DNA from: an uncultured Eubacteriales bacterium
Lineage (GTDB): Bacteria; Bacillota; Clostridia; Oscillospirales; Oscillospiraceae
Direction of reading: 5' to 3'
Length of the DNA: 64,000 bases
Assembly (NCBI GenBank): GCA_900544405.1
Contig: UQVA01000008.1
Span: 1 to 64,000, forward strand
Under the pieces are notes generated by a model. It did no database searches. It saw only the letters and a list, made by a program, of their open reading frames with translations, and was not told the DNA's origin. A program made the position numbers and the translations under genes. Positions 50,171 to 58,874 of the stretch are shown here, piece after piece (position 1 is the first letter of the stretch; each line of letters opens with the position of its first letter).

Positions 50171-51060
50171 CGGAAAATCTGCTGGAAATCTCCCATCTGA
50201 CCCATAAATTTCCCATTGACCGCCGGGAAAGCCTCACGGCCCTGGACGACGTGTCCTTTGCCCTGCGCCGGGGGGAGATTTTCGGGCTGGTGGGGGAATC
50301 CGGGTCGGGAAAATCCACCCTTGCCCGGTGCGTGATGAACGTGTACCGGCCCACCGCCGGGAAAATTCTTTTCAATGGCATCGAAACCACGGACCCCAGG
50401 GCCTTCCGGAAAAACAGGGCCTATTTGCAGTCTGCCCGGCAAATTATTTTTCAGGATTCCAATTCCAGCCTGGATCCCAAGTGGCAGGCCTGGCAGGTCA
50501 TTGCCGAGCCCATGCGATTGCAGCACGTTACGCCCAAACGGGGCAGCTACCGGGCTGAGGCGGAATTTCAGATGCACTATGTGGGCCTGGACCCCCTGTA
50601 TCTGGACAAATATCCCCCGGAATTGTCCGGGGGCCAACGGCAGCGACTGGCCATTGCACGGGCGCTGACCATGGAGCCGGAACTCTTAGTGGCGGACGAG
50701 CCGATTGCGGCACTGGACGTGTCCATTCAGGCCCAGATCGTCAACCTGTTCCGGCACCTGCAGCAGGAGCATGGTTTTACCTTCCTGTTCATCGCCCATG
50801 ACCTTTCCATGGTGGAATTCCTCTGCGACCGGGTGGGAGTCCTGTATCATGGGCGGCTGGTGGAATTGGCCGCGGCCAAAGAGCTTTACGCCAATCCCCT
50901 GCACCCCTATACACAGGCCCTGCTGTCCGCCATTCCCATCCCGGACCCCCGGCGGGAGCGGAACCGGGTGCTGCCGGAATTCCCGGACACGTTTCCGACG
51001 GACGGGGTCTGGACGGAGGAAACCCCGGAGCATTTCGTTTTGAAGGGAGAAAACCATTGA
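50167..51060 (+). CDS. Peptide ABC importer ATPase (OppF/DppF-like)
   Basis: 297 residues, ATGA overlap with the previous gene. Walker A VGESGSGKSTLARC (about 41), LSGGQRQRLAIARALTMEPELLVADEPIAALDVSIQ, and IAHDLSMVEFLCDRVGVLYHGRLVE. HPYTQALLSAIPIPDP is the oligopeptide-type tail. It works as the second half of the ATPase pair. Confidence 0.94.
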   Translation: MTENLLEISHLTHKFPIDRRESLTALDDVSFALRRGEIFGLVGESGSGKSTLARCVMNVYRPTAGKILFNGIETTDPRAFRKNRAYLQSARQIIFQDSNSSLDPKWQAWQVIAEPMRLQHVTPKRGSYRAEAEFQMHYVGLDPLYLDKYPPELSGGQRQRLAIARALTMEPELLVADEPIAALDVSIQAQIVNLFRHLQQEHGFTFLFIAHDLSMVEFLCDRVGVLYHGRLVELAAAKELYANPLHPYTQALLSAIPIPDPRRERNRVLPEFPDTFPTDGVWTEETPEHFVLKGENH

Positions 51061-52037
51061 AAAAAGCCCTTTGGAAGCTGTTGAAAAGCCTTGTTTTATT
51101 CGTTTTGAGCCTGTTTTTGCTGTCGGCAGCGGTATTTTATGTGTCCCGGCTGGCGCCGGGGGACCCGCTGGTGTCCTACTATGGGGACCGGGTGGAGAAA
51201 ATGTCCCCGGAGCAGCGGGCCTGGGCCGAGGCCCGGCTGGGTCTGGACCAGCCCATTTCCACCCAGTACGTCCGCTGGCTGGATCAGGCATTGAGAGGGG
51301 ACTTCGGCATCTCCTACAAATACAAAATGGACGTACTGGAAGTGATTTCCAGCCGGGTGGGCAATACGCTGATTTTGGGCGGCATGGGATTTCTGCTGAT
51401 TTTTGTGGGCTCTGCCCTGCTGGGGACCCTGTGCGCCTGGATGGAGGACCGGCCCCTGGACAAAATTCTCTGCCGGGTGGGGACGGTCCTCAGCTGCATC
51501 CCGGAATTCTGGCTGTCTCTGGTTTTGATTCTGATTTTCTCTGTGAATCTTGGAATTCTGCCCAGTTCCGGTGCCTATTCCGTGGGAAAAAGCGCAGATT
51601 TCGGGGACCGGATGGTGCATCTCATCCTGCCCCTGACGGTGGTGGTCCTGTCCCATCTCTGGTACTACGCCTACCTCATCCGCAACCGGCTGGCGGAGGA
51701 AATTCGCTCGGATTATGTGCTGCTGGCCAAATCCAAGGGCCAGAGCCGGGGGAAAATCCTTCTGGGCCACTGCCTGCGCAACGTCCTGCCCGCCTACCTG
51801 AGCATCATGGCCATTTCCGTACCCCATATCATGGGCGGAACGTATATTGTGGAGGCGGTTTTTTCCTATCCGGGCCTGGGAACATTGTCCTACGAAAGCG
51901 CCCGGTATCAGGATTATAATTTGCTGATGGTCCTGTGCATTCTTTCCGGGGCGGTGGTCATCCTCTGCGGCATGGCGGCCAAGGCGCTGAATGCCGGGCT
52001 GGATCCCCGGCTCCGGGATGGGGAGGTGCGGCCATGA
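51057..52037 (+). CDS. Peptide ABC importer permease (OppB/DppB-like)
   Basis: 326 residues; TTG start at 51057 overlapping the previous TGA, with GAAGGGAG upstream. Six membrane segments. Start LLSAAVFYVSRLAPGDPLVSYYG; permease loop YVLLAKSKGQSRGKILLGHCLRNVLPAYL and IMGGTYIVEAVFSYPGLGTL. It forms the channel with the permease at 52034. Confidence 0.93.
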   Translation: MKKALWKLLKSLVLFVLSLFLLSAAVFYVSRLAPGDPLVSYYGDRVEKMSPEQRAWAEARLGLDQPISTQYVRWLDQALRGDFGISYKYKMDVLEVISSRVGNTLILGGMGFLLIFVGSALLGTLCAWMEDRPLDKILCRVGTVLSCIPEFWLSLVLILIFSVNLGILPSSGAYSVGKSADFGDRMVHLILPLTVVVLSHLWYYAYLIRNRLAEEIRSDYVLLAKSKGQSRGKILLGHCLRNVLPAYLSIMAISVPHIMGGTYIVEAVFSYPGLGTLSYESARYQDYNLLMVLCILSGAVVILCGMAAKALNAGLDPRLRDGEVRP

Positions 52038-52909
52038 ACGAAGGATTTCGTGTGGTGGGCCGCCGGCCCATGCCGACCCCGGCTCCCGTGAAAAAAGCCG
52101 CCCCCAAGGGCCGGGCGGCCATGATTTTCCTGATTCTGCTGGCTGTCGGCTGCCTGATCGCCCGGTTCTGGACCCCAAAGGACCCAACCTATATGGACCT
52201 GGTGAACGCCAACAAGGCTCCCTGCGGGGAATTCCTGTTCGGTACGGACACCATGGGCCGGGACATTTTCTCCATGATTTTTTACGGCGGGGGCATTTCC
52301 CTGACCATCGGTCTGGCGTCCACGGCCATTTCCACGGTGCTGGCCATGGTCCTGGGGGCCCTCAGCGGCTTCGCCCCCAACTGGCTGGACCGGCTTCTCA
52401 TGCGGCTGACGGAGGTGTTTCTGAGCATCCCGGAGCTTCTGTTGGTGATTTTATTGCAGGCGGTGCTGGGCAAGGCCACCCCCTGGAGCATTTCCCTGGT
52501 TCTGGGACTCACCGGCTGGACGGGCATTGCGAAAGTGGTCCGCACGGAGGTCCGCAGGCTCCGTCAAAGCGGGTACATCGTGGCCAGCCGGTGCATGGGC
52601 GGGGGCTTTTTCCGGCTGCTGTTCGGCCATCTGGCGCCGAATTTCTTCTCGTCCATTCTGTTTATGGTGGTCATGAACATCCGCTCGGCCATGGTGGCCG
52701 AGTCCACATTGAGCTTCATGGGGCTGGGCCTGCCGCTGGAGACCATCTCCTGGGGCAGTATGCTTTCCCTGGCGGAGAAGGCATTGCTTACCGGCAGCTG
52801 GTGGATCATCCTCATCCCCGGTGCCTTTCTGGCATTGACCCTCCTGAGCATCACCGACCTGGCCCATAACTTCCAGACAGCATCGGCCAGAGGACAGCGG
52901 AATTTGTGA
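52034..52909 (+). CDS. Peptide ABC importer permease (OppC/DppC-like)
   Basis: 291 residues; ATG at 52034 (GGGAGG upstream, ATGA overlap). FLFGTDTMGRDIFSMIFYGGGISLTIGLAS is the OppC signature, and GYIVASRCMGGGFFRLLFGHLAPNF is the loop contacting the ATPase. VAESTLSFMGLGLPLETISWGSML is typical. Last gene of the operon. Confidence 0.93.
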   Translation: MNEGFRVVGRRPMPTPAPVKKAAPKGRAAMIFLILLAVGCLIARFWTPKDPTYMDLVNANKAPCGEFLFGTDTMGRDIFSMIFYGGGISLTIGLASTAISTVLAMVLGALSGFAPNWLDRLLMRLTEVFLSIPELLLVILLQAVLGKATPWSISLVLGLTGWTGIAKVVRTEVRRLRQSGYIVASRCMGGGFFRLLFGHLAPNFFSSILFMVVMNIRSAMVAESTLSFMGLGLPLETISWGSMLSLAEKALLTGSWWIILIPGAFLALTLLSITDLAHNFQTASARGQRNL

Positions 52910-52910
52910 A

Positions 52911-52945
52911 AAAATACCCTTCTGGAGTTTCCAGAAGGGTATTTT
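52911..52945. terminator. Bidirectional terminator
   Basis: AAAATACCCTTCTGGA, loop, TCCAGAAGGGTATTTT: 16-bp perfect arms with A and T runs on both ends, between convergent genes. Confidence 0.95.
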
Positions 52946-53359
52946 TCAGGTTTTACGGATAAACTTCTCCCGGCAGCGGGGGCAAGTGATGGAAATTTTG
53001 CCCTTTCCACGGGGGACACGGACGCTCTGGCGGCATTTTGGGCATTTATAATACCGGTGCTGCCGGTCCTTCAGTCGGTCGAAGAACAGCCCGAAGCGGC
53101 GGTTCTCCTCATAGCGCTTGTAGGTGTTCCGGGAGAAGGACCGGAACAGCGCCCAGATGAGCAGGGCGTAGGACAAAACTGTCAGCAGCAGCATCACCAC
53201 GGGAAGGCGAATGAAAGAAGCGATCAGGCTCACCAGCACGCCGGACCCCAGAATGACCATATTGAGCTTATCCGTGCCGTACCGGCCGGACATGAAATTG
53301 CGGAAGGAGGCCCCGATGCGGCTGAAAAGCTGCCGGAGCCATGCGGAAAAATTGTTCAT
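52946..53359 (-). CDS. Membrane protein with C-terminal zinc ribbon
   Basis: 137 residues; AGGGGGCG upstream of the ATG. Two close membrane segments (about 34-50 and 53-72: LVSLIASFIRLPVVMLLLTVLSYALLIWAL) are followed by a basic stretch and a zinc ribbon YKCPKCRQSVRVPRGKGK…CPRCREKF (CxxC pairs). It is a type common in Clostridia; no function is assigned. Confidence 0.8.
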   Translation of the reverse strand: MNNFSAWLRQLFSRIGASFRNFMSGRYGTDKLNMVILGSGVLVSLIASFIRLPVVMLLLTVLSYALLIWALFRSFSRNTYKRYEENRRFGLFFDRLKDRQHRYYKCPKCRQSVRVPRGKGKISITCPRCREKFIRKT

Positions 53360-53525
53360 AAGCGCCCCCTGGACGGTCTTGAAATGTTAGATGAGAATAT
53401 TATATTGCGTTTTTTCGCATTTGCAACGGGGGCGGGCCATTGTTTACGGATTGTTTAAGATTTTTCTTGGGCGTTTTGCCAAGAAGCCGCCGGAATCTCC
53501 CGGCGGAATTTTCGTTTCTGCCCCC

Positions 53526-53554
53526 TTGACCCGCCCGGAAAGGTATGCTATATT
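53526..53554 (+). promoter_or_regulatory. Promoter of the YitT-like gene
   Basis: TTGACC at 53526-53531, a 17-base spacer and TATATT at 53549-53554. The upstream part (53490-53512) contains a hairpin CCGCCGG…CCGGCGG of unknown role. Confidence 0.75.
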
Positions 53555-53605
53555 ACGCTTTAAGAATTGCAGGACCTCCTGCACAAAGAGAAGGTCAAAG
53601 ACGAT

Positions 53606-54517
53606 ATGAAAAAGTTTTGGACGTATCTGGTCATTATGGGCGTGGCCGTGGTGTGTGCCTTTAACTATGAGATTTTCGTGTTCCCCAATAAGTTTGCCCC
53701 CTCCGGCCTGAACGGTATCTGCACCATGATCCAGTACCTTTCCGGCGTGAGCATCGGCTATCTGAGCCTGCTTATCAACATCCCCCTGGCCTTCATGGTC
53801 TATAAGTGCATCAGCAAGCCCCTGGCCATCCGCAGCATGGTCTATGTAGTCACGTTTTCCCTGAGCCTGCTGATTCTGGACAAGCTGGACCTGAGCGCCC
53901 TGGCCTACTCCACCGATACCGGCACCAGCACCATCCTGGGACCCCTGGTGGCGGGCATTATTTACGGCGGGTGTTACTCCGTGCTGGTCCGGGCCAGCGC
54001 CTACTCCGGCGGCACGGACTTCGTGGCCGCCATGATCCACAAGTATCACCCGGAGCAGAGCCTGTTCTGGCTCATCTTCGGCATCAACAGCATCGTGGCC
54101 TTCGGCTCCTACTTTGTATATGGCTATCAAGTGGAGCCGGTGATCCTCTGCATTCTCTATAGCTTCGCTTCCAGCACGGTCACGGACCGGCTGGCCAAAA
54201 GCGGACGCAGCGCCGTGCGCTTTGAGATCATCACCGACTATCCCAAGGAAATTGCTGGCGCCATCATCAACCGGCTCCATCACAGCGCCACCCTGCTGCC
54301 CGGCAAGGGGATGTATCTGGGCAAGGAGACGAATATTCTCATCTGCATCGTGAACCGGACCCAGGTGGCGGCCCTGTCCTCCATCATCAAGGAGTACCCC
54401 CATACCTTCGCCGCCGTGTCTCAGGTGGGCGAGGTCATGGGCAATTTCAAGCACCTGACCAACGACGGCCGTCCCGCCCACGATTTTCTCGACCCCGGCG
54501 ACGGCAACGCCTGCTGA
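53606..54517 (+). CDS. YitT family membrane protein
   Basis: Start set at the ATG at 53606; an earlier TTG at 53567 would lie at the transcription start. 303 residues. N-terminal five or six membrane segments (FVFPNKFAPSGLNGICTMIQ, LLINIPLAFM, GPLVAGIIYGGCYSVLVRASAYSGGTDFVA) and a cytoplasmic DUF2179 domain (ITDYPKEIAGAIINRLHHSATLLPGKGMYLGKET). Function unsettled; some relatives are linked to transport. Confidence 0.88.
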   Translation: MKKFWTYLVIMGVAVVCAFNYEIFVFPNKFAPSGLNGICTMIQYLSGVSIGYLSLLINIPLAFMVYKCISKPLAIRSMVYVVTFSLSLLILDKLDLSALAYSTDTGTSTILGPLVAGIIYGGCYSVLVRASAYSGGTDFVAAMIHKYHPEQSLFWLIFGINSIVAFGSYFVYGYQVEPVILCILYSFASSTVTDRLAKSGRSAVRFEIITDYPKEIAGAIINRLHHSATLLPGKGMYLGKETNILICIVNRTQVAALSSIIKEYPHTFAAVSQVGEVMGNFKHLTNDGRPAHDFLDPGDGNAC

Positions 54518-54574
54518 CAGCGTGAGTACCTGCGTTTTACGCAGCGAAAATAAAATATAACGGAGGAGATACCC

Positions 54575-56080
54575 ATGGCCTACTATTATCCGGAGCCCAG
54601 TCACACCTTCAGCGAATACCTGCTGATCCCCGGCTATACCTCGGAGGACTGCATCCCCGACCGGGTGTGTCTGAAGACCCCCCTGACCCGCTATCGGAAG
54701 GGATTCGAGGAGCCTGCCATTTCCCTGAACGTGCCGCTGGTTTCTGCCATCATGCAGTCCGTGTCCAACGACACCCTGGCCATCGCCCTGGCGAAGGAAG
54801 GCGGACTGAGCTTCATTTTCGGATCCCAGTCCATCGAGACCCAGGCGGCCATGGTCTCCCGTGTGAAGCATCATAAGGCGGGCTTCGTCATTTCCGCCTC
54901 CAATCTGACCCCGGACGCCACTCTTGCGGATGTGCTGGCACTGAAGGCCGCCAACGGCTTCTCCACCGTGGCCATCACCGACGACGGCACGGCCACCGGC
55001 AAGCTGCTGGGCCTTGTGACCAGCCGGGACTATCGTGTCTCCCGGATGGAGCCCACCGACAAGGTCAGTTCTTTTATGACCCCCTTTGCCAAGCTGGTGA
55101 CGGCCCCCGCCGAGACCACCTTGAGAGAGGCCAACGACATCATCTGGGACCACAAGCTCAACGCCCTGCCCATTATCGATGCGCAGCAGCACCTGGTCTG
55201 CTTCGTGTTCCGGAAGGACTACGCCAGCCATAAGGAAAACCCCCTGGAACTGCTGGACGGGGCCAAGCGCTATCTGGTGGGTGCGGGCATCAACACCCGT
55301 GACTACGAAAAGCGCATCCCGGCGCTGCTGGAGGCCGGTGCGGACGTGCTGTGCATTGATTCCTCCGAAGGCTACACCTGCTGGCAGTCCAAGACCATTG
55401 CCTGGGTCCGGGAGCATTACGGCGACAGCGTGAAGATCGGCGCAGGCAACGTGGTGGACCGGGACGGGTTCCTGTTTCTGGCCCGGGCCGGTGCGGACTT
55501 CGTGAAGGTGGGCATCGGCGGCGGCTCCATCTGCATTACCCGGGAGACCAAGGGCATCGGCCGTGGTCAGGCTACGGCCCTCATCGAAGTGGCGGCGGCC
55601 CGGGATGAATATTTCCGGGAGACCGGCATCTATGTGCCCATCTGCTCCGACGGCGGTATCGTCCATGATTACCACATGACCCTGGCGCTGGCCATGGGCG
55701 CCGATTTCCTGATGCTGGGCCGGTATTTTGCCCGGTTCGACGAAAGCCCCACGCCGAAGGTCATGGTCAACGGGGCCTATATGAAGGAATATTGGGGCGA
55801 AGGCTCCAACCGTGCCCGGAACTGGCAGCGCTACGACCTGGGCGGCGCCACCAGGCTGACCTTCGAGGAAGGCGTGGATTCCTATGTGACCTACGCCGGT
55901 TCCCTGCATGACAATGTGGAGGCCAGCCTGTATAAGGTCAAGAGCACCATGTGCAACTGCGGCGTGACGAATATCCCCGACCTGCAGCGGGACGCCAAGC
56001 TGACCCTGGTGTCCTCCACCTCCATCGTGGAGGGCGGGTACCATGATGTGACCCTGCGGTCTACCTCCCCGGCGAAATAA
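54575..56080 (+). CDS. guaB: IMP dehydrogenase
   Basis: 501 residues; CGGAGGAG upstream. TIM-barrel with CBS pair inserted (about 105-225: VTSRDYRVSRM, TLREANDIIWDHKLNALPIID). Catalytic loop GIGGGSICITRETKGIGRGQ with the active Cys (about 322); ICSDGGIVHDYHMTLALAMGADFLMLG; flap VNGAYMKEYWGEGSNRARNW. It oxidises IMP to XMP for GMP synthesis. The flap and tail differ from the common GuaB (MG-S-A…), as in a Clostridial variant with long N-terminus. Confidence 0.93.
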   Translation: MAYYYPEPSHTFSEYLLIPGYTSEDCIPDRVCLKTPLTRYRKGFEEPAISLNVPLVSAIMQSVSNDTLAIALAKEGGLSFIFGSQSIETQAAMVSRVKHHKAGFVISASNLTPDATLADVLALKAANGFSTVAITDDGTATGKLLGLVTSRDYRVSRMEPTDKVSSFMTPFAKLVTAPAETTLREANDIIWDHKLNALPIIDAQQHLVCFVFRKDYASHKENPLELLDGAKRYLVGAGINTRDYEKRIPALLEAGADVLCIDSSEGYTCWQSKTIAWVREHYGDSVKIGAGNVVDRDGFLFLARAGADFVKVGIGGGSICITRETKGIGRGQATALIEVAAARDEYFRETGIYVPICSDGGIVHDYHMTLALAMGADFLMLGRYFARFDESPTPKVMVNGAYMKEYWGEGSNRARNWQRYDLGGATRLTFEEGVDSYVTYAGSLHDNVEASLYKVKSTMCNCGVTNIPDLQRDAKLTLVSSTSIVEGGYHDVTLRSTSPAK

Positions 56081-56096
56081 GAGAAAATGTTATGAA

Positions 56097-56131
56097 AACA
56101 GCACCGTTCCGGAAAGAACGGTGCTGTTTTT
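56097..56131 (+). terminator. Terminator of guaB
   Basis: AACAGCACCGTTC, loop, GAACGGTGCTGTT and TTT: 13-bp perfect stem. Confidence 0.93.
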
Positions 56132-56172
56132 GCGAGAAAAAGAGAAAATTTGGATGACCCCGGCGGGGCGTA

Positions 56173-56280
56173 AGGCTCCCCTGTGTAGGGGGGCCGAGGG
56201 ATGGTGCTACGTCTCAGTGCCTACCGCCCCTCATCCGTCACGGGCTAAGGCCCGTGCCACCTTCCCCCAGGGGAAGGCTA
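56173..56280. repeat. Class A stub and class B half-repeat
   Basis: GGCTCCCCTGTGTAGGGGGG is followed by a truncated A unit, then class B: ACCGCCCCTCATCC, hairpin CACGGGC-TAAG-GCCCGTG (56239-56256), ACCTTCCCCCAGGGGAAGG. Confidence 0.8.
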
Positions 56281-56312
56281 TTTTCCGCCACGCCGGGAGC
56301 GTGCCTGACTTC

Positions 56313-57458
56313 TTACCCGCCTGCGGAGCAGGCGAATTGGAGGATGGTCCGGTACAATTCTCCGAAGGTCAGGCGTGGGACGGTGGTCTTGGCCACGAGG
56401 GGAATTCGTGTGATGACTTCCCCGCCCTCCCGGACGGTCAGCTCCCCCAGCCGCTGCCCCTGGCTCACCGGGGCCGTGATCGATTCTTCCAGCGTGACCT
56501 CCGTGGTCATGCCTGCTTTCCGGGCTTTTTCAATCATCATGGGCGTCTCTGAGCCGGGGACAGCCTCCACGCTTTCCGCCGTCCCCAACTTCACCGGCAC
56601 GGCGGCCTCCGGGCAGACCGGCGTATAAAGGGCATAGTTGGCGAAGCCGTAGTCCAGCAGACCCTTGCAGGCGGCGAAGCGCTTCTGGCTGGTCTCGCAG
56701 CCCATGACCACGGCGATAAGGCCCAGCCCCTCCCGCTCCGCCGAGGCGGACAGGCAGTACATGGCCTGTCGGGTGAAGCCGGTTTTCAGGCCCGTGGCCC
56801 CCGGATAGAAGCGGATGAGCTTATTGGTATTGGAAAGACCGAAGGCCCCGTTCCGAACCGTATCCATCCAAATGGTGGTGTATTTCGTAATATCCGGGTG
56901 ATTTTTTAACAATTCCCTTGACATAATGGCGATGTCCATGGCGCTGGTCCGGTGTTCCTTTGCCGAATCGTCGTCGTCCAGGCCGGTGCAGTTGACGAAA
57001 TGGCTGTCCGTCATGCCCAGTTCCGCAGCACGCTGATTCATCTTGTCCGCAAAGGCCCCTTCGCTGCCGGCCAGATGCTCGGCCATGGCGCAGGCGCAGT
57101 CGTTGGCGGAGGACACGGCGATGGATTTCACCATGTCTGACACGGTCAGCTGCTCCCCGGCCTTCAGATAGATTTGGCTTCCGCCCTTGGCCGCCGCCGC
57201 TTCCGAGGCGGTAACGATGTCGTCCCAGCCGATTTGTCCGCCGTCGATGGCCTCCATGATGAGCAGCAGGGTCATGACCTTCGTGACGCTGGCCGGAGGC
57301 AGGGCCTCGTGGGCGTTCTTTTCAAAGAGTACCGTGCCGGTGGCAATGTCCAGCAGCACAGCGCTTTTGGCCCCTTCCCCCAGCTCCGCCGCCTGAATTT
57401 TTGGGCATAAAGCCACGAAAAGAAGCAAAATCATCAGACAACTGATCCCTCGCCGCAT
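56313..57458 (-). CDS. D-alanyl-D-alanine carboxypeptidase (DacF-like)
   Basis: 381 residues with a signal peptide (MRRGISCLMILLLFVALC, cleaved near AA). Penicillin-binding motifs: SVTK (about 58-61, catalytic Ser), SAN (about 116-118) and KTG (about 225-227). A C-terminal beta domain (PBP5_C) follows from about 285. It removes the terminal D-Ala of peptidoglycan stem peptides outside the membrane, and in spore formers DacF-type enzymes act in the cortex. It is divergent from the AlaX gene. Confidence 0.93.
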   Translation of the reverse strand: MRRGISCLMILLLFVALCPKIQAAELGEGAKSAVLLDIATGTVLFEKNAHEALPPASVTKVMTLLLIMEAIDGGQIGWDDIVTASEAAAAKGGSQIYLKAGEQLTVSDMVKSIAVSSANDCACAMAEHLAGSEGAFADKMNQRAAELGMTDSHFVNCTGLDDDDSAKEHRTSAMDIAIMSRELLKNHPDITKYTTIWMDTVRNGAFGLSNTNKLIRFYPGATGLKTGFTRQAMYCLSASAEREGLGLIAVVMGCETSQKRFAACKGLLDYGFANYALYTPVCPEAAVPVKLGTAESVEAVPGSETPMMIEKARKAGMTTEVTLEESITAPVSQGQRLGELTVREGGEVITRIPLVAKTTVPRLTFGELYRTILQFACSAGG

Positions 57459-57582
57459 GAAAAATTCCTCCCCGTATGATTCCTGGTACAGGCTATGGGC
57501 CCTCCGGGCAAAATAGACCGGTGGATTTTCGCTGCGGAATGTGGTAAACTATGGAAAAACCTACGTTCGGAGGAATGAAAAC

Positions 57583-58746
57583 GTGGAAACGGAGAAATTA
57601 TATTATCAGGACTGCCACTGCTATGCCTTTTCGGCCCGGGTGCTGGACTGCCGGAGGGCCGAGGGCGGCTTTGACGTGATCCTGGACCGGACGGCCTTCT
57701 TCCCGGAAGGCGGCGGTCAGGCCAGCGACCGGGGGACTTTGGGCGGGGTGAACGTGCTGGATGTGCAGGAAAAGAACGGCGAAATTCTCCACCGGTGCGA
57801 CGGCTCTTTGCCCATTGGGGCGGACGTGGAGGGAACGCTGGACGTGGCCCGGCGGCAGGACCTGGCCCAGCAGCACGCCGGGGAGCATATCGTTTCCGGC
57901 CTTTTGCACAAACGCTTTGGCTATGAAAATGTGGGCTTCCATGTGGGTGCGGAGCTGATGGAGGTGGATTTCAGCGGCCCTCTGACGGATGCGGACATTG
58001 CCTGGGTGGAAGCGGAGGCCAACCGGGTGGTCCGGGAAAATCAGAAAATCCGCTGCTGGTACCCCTCCAAAGAGGAACTGCCGCAAATTTGCTACCGGAC
58101 CAAGCGGGCACTGCCCTGGCCGGTGCGCATTGTGGAGATCGGGGACGTGGACCGGTGTGCCTGCTGCGGGGTCCATGTGGGTTTCACCGGGGAGATCGGG
58201 CTGATCAAAATTGTCTCCTGCGTGAAATTCAAGGGGGGTTCCCGGCTGGAAATGTGCTGCGGCGGCCGGGCATATCGTTATTGTGCCGAAATTTTTGAGC
58301 AAAATCGCAAAATTTCCCGCTTGCTCTCCGCCAAGCCTCGGGAGACGGCGGAAGCGGTGGAGCAGCTGAAGGGGGCGCTGGAGGCCGAAAAATTCCGGGC
58401 CAACGATCTGCAGCGGCAGCTTTTCCGGACCCTGGCGGAGCAATTCGCCGGGCAGGACCCGGCCCTGTGCCGAATGGCGGGCCTTTCCGGTGGGGACGTG
58501 CGGCTTCTCTGCCAGGAGGTGCAAAAGGGAAGCGGCGGCCTGGCGGCGGTCTTTTCGGAGCAGGGAAATACCTGGAATTTCTGCCTGATGGGAGACGAGA
58601 ACCGGGTACAGCAATGGGCCGAAACCCTGCGAAAAGACCTTCATGCCCGCTGCGGCGGCCGGGGTAACGCAATACAGGGAACTTTGTCCGCAGGCGGGGA
58701 TATACTGGAACCTTTTTTCGCCTCGTTCACAAAAAATTCCCAGTAA
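57583..58746 (+). CDS. Alanyl-tRNA editing protein (AlaX-like) with C-terminal extension
   Basis: Start at GTG 57583, with CGGAGG upstream. 387 residues. AlaX/AlaRS editing motifs: RTAFFPEGGGQASDRGTL, QQHAGEHIVSGLLHKRFG (HxxxH zinc/catalytic site) and CACCGVHVGFTGEIGLIKIV (CxxxH zinc). It hydrolyses mischarged Ser-tRNA(Ala) or Gly-tRNA(Ala). The C-terminal 140 residues (VEQLKGALEAEKFRANDLQ coiled coil, then a DHHA1-like GLAAVFSEQGNTWNFCLMG) resemble the end of alanyl-tRNA synthetase, so this is an AlaX-L type. Confidence 0.9.
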   Translation: METEKLYYQDCHCYAFSARVLDCRRAEGGFDVILDRTAFFPEGGGQASDRGTLGGVNVLDVQEKNGEILHRCDGSLPIGADVEGTLDVARRQDLAQQHAGEHIVSGLLHKRFGYENVGFHVGAELMEVDFSGPLTDADIAWVEAEANRVVRENQKIRCWYPSKEELPQICYRTKRALPWPVRIVEIGDVDRCACCGVHVGFTGEIGLIKIVSCVKFKGGSRLEMCCGGRAYRYCAEIFEQNRKISRLLSAKPRETAEAVEQLKGALEAEKFRANDLQRQLFRTLAEQFAGQDPALCRMAGLSGGDVRLLCQEVQKGSGGLAAVFSEQGNTWNFCLMGDENRVQQWAETLRKDLHARCGGRGNAIQGTLSAGGDILEPFFASFTKNSQ

Positions 58747-58761
58747 AATCGGAAATATTCC

Positions 58762-58790
58762 TTTACAACCGGGAAACGATATTGTATAAT
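58762..58790 (+). promoter_or_regulatory. Promoter of gap
   Basis: TTTACA at 58762-58767, a 17-base spacer and TATAAT at 58785-58790. Confidence 0.85.
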
Positions 58791-58796
58791 GTTATC

Positions 58797-58852
58797 TGTG
58801 TGGAAATGCGGAATTTCCCACAGTCACAGTCTAATCGCTGCGTTTTCGCAGC
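58797..58852 (+). promoter_or_regulatory. Structured 5' leader of gap
   Basis: An imperfect inverted repeat TGTGGAAAT…AATTTCCCACA (58797-58820) and a perfect hairpin GCTGCG-TTTT-CGCAGC (58837-58852) fill the short leader before the ribosome site. They may stabilise the 5' end of an abundant mRNA. Confidence 0.5.
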
Positions 58853-58874
58853 AGTTTGAATGGAGGAAATATCA

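Noticed and set aside
53567..53605. TTG at 53567 as the start of the YitT-like gene
   Set aside because: It would lie within a few bases of the expected transcription start and has no ribosome site; the ATG at 53606 fits the family start.
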